Of a stretch of 64,000 nt of DNA, positions 59,320 to 64,000 are shown in pieces (within the stretch, counting starts at the first letter, position 1; every line of letters begins with the position of its first letter). The stretch is from Mucilaginibacter sp. (GTDB lineage: Bacteria; Bacteroidota; Bacteroidia; Sphingobacteriales; Sphingobacteriaceae), in the NCBI GenBank assembly GCA_025352225.1, contig JANXTT010000009.1, positions 40,976 through 104,975 on the forward strand, in the 5' to 3' direction. The notes beneath the pieces were generated by a model, which made no database searches, was not told the DNA's origin, and was given only the letters and a program-made list of their open reading frames with translations. The position numbers and the translations under genes were made by a program.

Positions 59320-60360
59320 TTATATTTGAATTATTATATCATCTGTATAAGGATAACTGCAACATAATAAACACTCATCTTCTGCAACATCATCGGGCAT
59401 TTTATCTACACCAATAACTTTTACTTTACCGCTTAATAATTTTGCCTTACAGAGCGTACAAGTACCCGTTTGACATGAATAAGACAGGTCCATATCTTGA
59501 TCTAAACCACTGTCTAAAATACTTTTGCCTTTTACAATTTCTATAACACTTTTTTTTCCGCCCTCAATAATTGTAACCATGCGTGTTTGAATATCATCTA
59601 ACTGCTGTGAATCAATTAAAACTTCAAATTCTTCTGTAAATATATTTGTTGCTGGTACTTCCAATTTTGATAATATAGCTTTTATAGTATTTTTCAAACC
59701 AGTTGGCCCACATATATAATGCACTGAACCAAATAATTCTTCTTTATTGGATACAACTGACATGATTTTAGATTCATCTATGCGCCCTGAGATTTGATAG
59801 TTTAAATATATGTCCTCAGGTATGCCCGTGTAAAAATTCCAAACTACAAGGCTTTTATTGAATTTTTCCTTTAAAGCATTAATTTCTTGCTGAAATATAG
59901 TATGTTCAGGATTTCTATTACAATAGAATAAACTCACTTTTGTATCAGGAGAATGATTTAATGTAGTTTTTAAAATTGACATTAACGGCGTAATACCACT
60001 GCCCGCCCCCCAAAGCATAATATGCTGATTGTTTGGAATACTGCTAGGATCATAAATAAAATCTCCCATAGGTTCCATTACTTCAATTATATCATCAACC
60101 TTTATATGGTCGTAAAGGTAATTTGATACTACGCCGCCTTGAATACGCTTTATTGTTATTTCAAGATATAAATCAATATCAGGAGCAGAGGAGAATGAAT
60201 AGGGGCGTAAATATTTACGCCCGTTAATTCTGATAATTAATGTTAAATATTGCCCGGCTTTATATTTTATTTTTTTTAACCCAGGCTGTTTAAAACGTAT
60301 AGTTATTACATCGGATGTATCCTTTATTATGTCTATTACTTTTAATGTAAAATATTGCAT
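59320..60360 (-). CDS. FAD/[2Fe-2S] reductase, probable CDP-6-deoxy-delta-3,4-glucoseen reductase (E3)
   Basis: The 346-residue protein has an FAD domain with RPYSFSSAP (about 52-60), an NAD domain with WGAGSGITPLMSIL (about 117), and a C-terminal plant-type ferredoxin with Cys296, Cys301, Cys304 and a further Cys at about 333 (SCQTGTCTLC ... CLLCC). Known RfbH partners such as AscD/DdhD carry the ferredoxin at the N-terminus; here the order is reversed, as in PaaE-type reductases. Location 10 bases upstream of rfbF strongly suggests it feeds electrons to RfbH. Confidence 0.8.
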   Translation of the reverse strand: MQYFTLKVIDIIKDTSDVITIRFKQPGLKKIKYKAGQYLTLIIRINGRKYLRPYSFSSAPDIDLYLEITIKRIQGGVVSNYLYDHIKVDDIIEVMEPMGDFIYDPSSIPNNQHIMLWGAGSGITPLMSILKTTLNHSPDTKVSLFYCNRNPEHTIFQQEINALKEKFNKSLVVWNFYTGIPEDIYLNYQISGRIDESKIMSVVSNKEELFGSVHYICGPTGLKNTIKAILSKLEVPATNIFTEEFEVLIDSQQLDDIQTRMVTIIEGGKKSVIEIVKGKSILDSGLDQDMDLSYSCQTGTCTLCKAKLLSGKVKVIGVDKMPDDVAEDECLLCCSYPYTDDIIIQI

Positions 60361-60432
60361 TTGATGTTAAGTAATTCAATAATGATGTATTTCGTCCTTC
60401 AAAATTCTTTTTATTGTTTTTGTACAATTATA

Positions 60433-61737
60433 TCAGATCGGCTGAGTTTTCCATGATAATTTCGGCCTGATTATGCCCCACCAATCTCCAGTATATTCCT
60501 TTCTCATTTCTCCGGTCTCTTCAATCGAGAACGAAAGAACTTCTTCGGCTATCCCAATATCTTCCATATCCTCGGGTACCAAAAAGGCACTGATTATATA
60601 ATTTTTATCGTTTAGGAAATTAGCTGGAATTTTACATACAGATCTATAAATACCTTTTTTAAGTGGTTTACCGTAAAACTCATCAACAATCAGACTTGCT
60701 GATGGTGCATTAAATGTTGATAGTATACATGTACCTAAACTATCAAGCAAATGAATACTAGGCGTAACAACAGAATCGTTTCCGATTACTTCGTATTCAA
60801 ATTCAATACTTATTTCTTCATCAATGGCAAAATTTGTTGTTAAACCCCTAATAGAGGATACTAACCTTAATGCTGAAAAATTAGCTCTACTGCTAGTTTT
60901 ACTGGTGTTTATATCGCTCCCTAGTACTTCGGCCCCGCTTTCTTTTCCAGACCTTATATACCTATCTATGATTAACCTTGTATCATCAAAGTCCTGAAGC
61001 ATGCCATGCTTCAATAGTACGGATTTAGTGCATAAGTTACTTATAGCTGCCATATTGTGGCTTACAAACAGTACTGTCCGCCCTTCTCCTTTGCTTACTT
61101 CGCCCATTTTTCCAAGGCATTTTTTCTGAAACTCTGCATCGCCTACGGCAAGTACTTCGTCAACTATCAATATTTCCGATTCCAAATAGGCCGCTACAGC
61201 AAAAGCAAGCCTTACGTACATTCCAGAAGAATATCTTTTTACAGGTGTATCAATATATTTTTCAACACCGGCAAAATCAACTATTTCGTCAAACTTTCGT
61301 TTGATCTCGTGCTTGCGCATACCTAAGATAGCTCCGTTCAAAAAAATATTCTCTCTACCAGATAGATCCGGGTGAAATCCGGTTCCAACTTCTAATAAAC
61401 TAGCTACCCTGCCTTTTATTTTCACCGACCCTGTTGTAGGCGCAGTAACCCGGCTTAATACTTTTAATAAGGTACTTTTACCTGCACCGTTACGGCCAAT
61501 AAAGCCTACTGCATCGCCTCGTTTAATGTCAAAACTTATATCGCGTAATGACCAAACATATTGGCTATTACCGGTTTTAGTACGATCATTGGTCTCTCCT
61601 ATCTTTAGATAGGGGTCTTCTTTACCTCTGATAGTATACCACCAACGATTTATATCATGAGCCAAAGAGCCAGTACCTATTTGCCCCAAACGGTATTGCT
61701 TTGATAAATTTTCAACTTTGATAACAGTATCACTCAT
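60433..61737 (-). CDS. wzt: Polysaccharide ABC transporter ATP-binding protein (Wzt-like)
   Basis: The 434-residue protein has Walker A GRNGAGKST (81-89), the signature region VKRYSSGMYVRLAFAVA, and Walker B ILIVDEVLAVGD. After about residue 260 an extra C-terminal beta-rich domain follows, of the kind that in Wzt binds the non-reducing end of the finished chain. It powers export of undecaprenyl-linked O-polysaccharide with the permease encoded upstream. Confidence 0.9.
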   Translation of the reverse strand: MSDTVIKVENLSKQYRLGQIGTGSLAHDINRWWYTIRGKEDPYLKIGETNDRTKTGNSQYVWSLRDISFDIKRGDAVGFIGRNGAGKSTLLKVLSRVTAPTTGSVKIKGRVASLLEVGTGFHPDLSGRENIFLNGAILGMRKHEIKRKFDEIVDFAGVEKYIDTPVKRYSSGMYVRLAFAVAAYLESEILIVDEVLAVGDAEFQKKCLGKMGEVSKGEGRTVLFVSHNMAAISNLCTKSVLLKHGMLQDFDDTRLIIDRYIRSGKESGAEVLGSDINTSKTSSRANFSALRLVSSIRGLTTNFAIDEEISIEFEYEVIGNDSVVTPSIHLLDSLGTCILSTFNAPSASLIVDEFYGKPLKKGIYRSVCKIPANFLNDKNYIISAFLVPEDMEDIGIAEEVLSFSIEETGEMRKEYTGDWWGIIRPKLSWKTQPI

Positions 61738-61796
61738 ATATAATTTCTTATTAATTCCCTTAATAGGTCAAGGGAGATAATGTATCGCGCTATTAA

Positions 61797-62651
61797 TTAA
61801 ACGGTATCCATAAAGGTTTTTTCAACCCTATTGAATGATATAACGCCAATTACCAAAACAACTATCATAAAACACACGCTATATAATATCATATTCAGAT
61901 CAACTGTGCCCTTTCCAAACAAAGAAAATCTGAATGCCTCGACTATTGAAGTAAGCGGGTTAATTTGAAAAAACCAATTGTATTGTTTTTGTTGTTTTAA
62001 AAGGTAAGAATATGGATAAATTATGGGTGTAATATACATGCCCAATTGGACTATAAATACTAATAACAAAGCAAAGTCGCGATACTTTGTTGTGAAAGAA
62101 GAAACAATAATACCACAGCCTAAACCTATACCGGCTAATAACACAATAAGAAAAGGAATACATAACCAATACCAGGTTAATACTATTGGTACACCTTTTG
62201 CAAAATAAAACCCTAACATAAATATGATCAAGAGTGAAAATTGGATACCAAACTTGGCGATATTTGATAATACAATGGAAAGGGGTAACACCAATCTGGG
62301 GAAATAAACTTTACCAAATATTGATGAATTAGTAACAAAAGTATTTGATGTACTAGTTAGGCAGGTTGAAAAATAGGTCCAAACAGCTATACCGGACAAG
62401 TAAAAAAGCGTTGGTTCAATATCGTCAGTTGGAATATTAGCTATTCTACTAAAAATAAAATAATACATTAAGGTGGTAAATAAGGGCTGTATAACATGCC
62501 ATACAGGCCCTAAAATTGTTTGTTTGAATTGGGCAACAAAATCTCTGCGAACAAAAAGCCACATCAGATCACGGTAGTTCCAAACTTCCTTTAAATTAAA
62601 ATCTAAAATCTTACTTTCAGATTTAATTTCCAGATCCCAGTGTTCTTTCAT
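61797..62651 (-). CDS. wzm: Polysaccharide ABC transporter permease (Wzm-like)
   Basis: The 284-residue protein has a cytoplasmic N-terminal region with DLMWLFVRRDFVAQFKQTIL and GPVWHVIQPLF, then six hydrophobic segments, as in the ABC-2 permeases of O-antigen and teichoic acid exporters. It forms the membrane channel with the Wzt-like ATPase (59-base gap). Confidence 0.9.
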   Translation of the reverse strand: MKEHWDLEIKSESKILDFNLKEVWNYRDLMWLFVRRDFVAQFKQTILGPVWHVIQPLFTTLMYYFIFSRIANIPTDDIEPTLFYLSGIAVWTYFSTCLTSTSNTFVTNSSIFGKVYFPRLVLPLSIVLSNIAKFGIQFSLLIIFMLGFYFAKGVPIVLTWYWLCIPFLIVLLAGIGLGCGIIVSSFTTKYRDFALLLVFIVQLGMYITPIIYPYSYLLKQQKQYNWFFQINPLTSIVEAFRFSLFGKGTVDLNMILYSVCFMIVVLVIGVISFNRVEKTFMDTV

Positions 62652-62696
62652 TATTGTGGTTTTATAGATAATATTATTAATGTTAGCTATTAAAGT

Positions 62697-63809
62697 TTAT
62701 TCAAATTGATTTTTAATAACATATCCTGAATCTTTCAATAACTTTTCTTTGCGGAAATGATTTACGTCAGCATCTACCATTTCTTTCACCAGCATAGCAA
62801 GATCATATTTTGGCTTCCAACCTAATTTGGTTTTAGATTTTGTAGGATCGCCGATCAACAGATCAACTTCTGTAGGGCGGAAATATTTCGAATCAACAGC
62901 TACAACTTCCTTACCTATCTCTATTTGATATTCCTGATTGGCACATGAAACAACAAACGCTTTTTCGTCTACACCCTCGCCCTTAAATTCTACTTGTATG
63001 CCTACTTCGTTAAAGGCCATGCGTACAAACTCTCTTACGCGGGTGGTAACGCCCGTAGCAATTACATAATCTTCGGGTGTATCTTGTTGTAATATCAAGT
63101 ACATTGCTTCAACATAGTCTTTTGCATGTCCCCAATCTCTTTGAGAATCTAAGTTTCCGAGAAATAATTTATCTTGAAAGCCTAATGCTATTTTGGCAAC
63201 CGCCCTTGTGATTTTACGTGTTACGAAAGTTTCGCCACGTAACGGACTTTCGTGATTAAATAAGATACCATTACATGCAAATATCCCATAAGCTTCGCGA
63301 TAATTTACTGTTATCCAATAGGCGTACATTTTAGCTACAGCATATGGCGACCGCGGATAAAACGGTGTTGTTTCTGATTGCGGAACAGCCTGAACCAACC
63401 CATACAACTCCGAAGTTGATGCCTGGTATATTTTGGTTTTCTTTTCTAATCCTAAAATTCTAATGGCCTCTAAAAGGCGCAAAGTACCTATTCCGTCGGC
63501 GTTAGCGGTGTATTCTGGCGTATCAAAGCTTACCTTAACATGAGACATTGCACCCAAATTATAAATTTCATCGGGCTGTACCTGCTGAATTATTCTTATC
63601 AAATTTGTTGAGTCAGATAAATCGCCATAATGCAGCTTGAATTTTACATGCGTATCATGAGGATCTTGATATAAGTGATCTATTCTGTCAGTATTAAACA
63701 ACGAACTTCTTCTTTTAATACCATGTACTTCGTACCCTTTTTTTAACAAAAGCTCAGCCAGATATGCTCCATCTTGACCAGTTACCCCTGTGATTAATGC
63801 TTTCTTCAT
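62697..63809 (-). CDS. gmd: GDP-mannose 4,6-dehydratase
   Basis: The 370-residue extended SDR has [37 protein letters not shown], the catalytic YAVAK in [14 protein letters not shown], and [17 protein letters not shown], all diagnostic for Gmd. It makes GDP-4-keto-6-deoxymannose, the branch point to L-fucose, D-rhamnose and others. No fcl or rmd gene with a clear signature is in the window. Confidence 0.96.
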   Translation of the reverse strand: MKKALITGVTGQDGAYLAELLLKKGYEVHGIKRRSSLFNTDRIDHLYQDPHDTHVKFKLHYGDLSDSTNLIRIIQQVQPDEIYNLGAMSHVKVSFDTPEYTANADGIGTLRLLEAIRILGLEKKTKIYQASTSELYGLVQAVPQSETTPFYPRSPYAVAKMYAYWITVNYREAYGIFACNGILFNHESPLRGETFVTRKITRAVAKIALGFQDKLFLGNLDSQRDWGHAKDYVEAMYLILQQDTPEDYVIATGVTTRVREFVRMAFNEVGIQVEFKGEGVDEKAFVVSCANQEYQIEIGKEVVAVDSKYFRPTEVDLLIGDPTKSKTKLGWKPKYDLAMLVKEMVDADVNHFRKEKLLKDSGYVIKNQFE

Positions 63810-63843
63810 TTTAATAAATTATATATAATCTTAGTAACTACTA

Positions 63844-64000
63844 CTAGCCCTTTTTACCAAAAATTCGTGAGAAAATTCCGGCTTTTTCTGTCTCACTTCC
63901 ATTTCCATAGCCGTAACCATAACCATAACCATAGCCGTAACCATAGCCATAACCATAAATGGAATCACCTTTTTGATACTTGATATCATTTACAATTATA
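63844..64000 (-). CDS. C-terminal end of a Wzc-like tyrosine autokinase (polysaccharide chain-length protein), partial
   Basis: Only the last 51 codons are inside the window, ending in tandem stops TAG-TAG. They read VNDIKYQKGDSI, then nine Tyr-Gly pairs encoded by a 54-base hexamer repeat (63905-63958), and a basic end KAGIFSRIFGKKG. A Tyr-rich C-terminal tail beside gmd and an export cluster is typical of BY-kinases that control polysaccharide length by phosphorylation of the tail. The catalytic part lies outside the window. The gap to gmd is 34 bases. Confidence 0.72.
   Translation of the reverse strand, partial: IIVNDIKYQKGDSIYGYGYGYGYGYGYGYGYGNGSETEKAGIFSRIFGKKG

Overview
The window looks like chromosome from a Bacteroidota bacterium, most likely a Sphingobacteriaceae member of the Mucilaginibacter/Pedobacter type. 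The evidence is indirect: AT-rich intergenic DNA, upstream elements of the TAnnTTTG type instead of Shine-Dalgarno sites, a 652-residue GyrB, a TamB-like giant, archaemetzincin, GH130 and WcaI/WcaF families, and a Tyr-Gly-tailed tyrosine autokinase. No rRNA, tRNA, CRISPR array, prophage or intact insertion sequence was seen.

Layout. 1-4.7 kb (minus): the 5' 3.9 kb of a tamB-like gene running off the left edge, preceded by an archaemetzincin lipoprotein. 4.85-8.44 kb: dnaE. 8.44-9.66 kb: an island of degenerate 7-bp repeats in three blocks (the third inverted) around a small membrane protein and an S23/Avd-type four-helix-bundle gene. 9.7-26.4 kb: mostly housekeeping genes: trxA, a DUF58 protein, a GH130 enzyme, gyrB, an OmpH/Skp-like lipoprotein, a guanine-deaminase-like enzyme, a three-gene glycolipid-type set (YbhN-like, GT2, GT-C), an S4 protein, dapD, a GT4, tsaC-like, cca-like, miaA and rfaE2-like genes.

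26.4-64 kb: one unbroken run of about 32 minus-strand genes, often overlapping by 4 bases, forming a surface-polysaccharide locus. Read in the direction of transcription: the tail of a Wzc-like kinase, gmd, Wzm/Wzt export genes, a CDP-3,6-dideoxyhexose module (a [2Fe-2S] flavin reductase, rfbF, rfbG, rfbH), and inside that module a ThDP-dependent enzyme coupled to acylating acetaldehyde dehydrogenase (DmpF-type) and 4-hydroxy-2-oxovalerate aldolase (DmpG-type) genes with two related SDR genes. Then follow about a dozen glycosyltransferases, several SDR epimerases, acyltransferases, a Wzy-like polymerase, a UGM-like flavoprotein, wcaF, wcaI and rfbD.

The most interesting inference is that the DmpFG-ThDP-SDR genes extend a yersiniose-like pathway. 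Acetyl-CoA could be turned into 4-hydroxy-2-oxovalerate, which would serve the ThDP enzyme as a four-carbon acyl donor to the CDP-4-keto-3,6-dideoxyhexose, giving a long-branched sugar. The second candidate is the heptamer-repeat/four-helix-bundle island at 8.4-9.7 kb.
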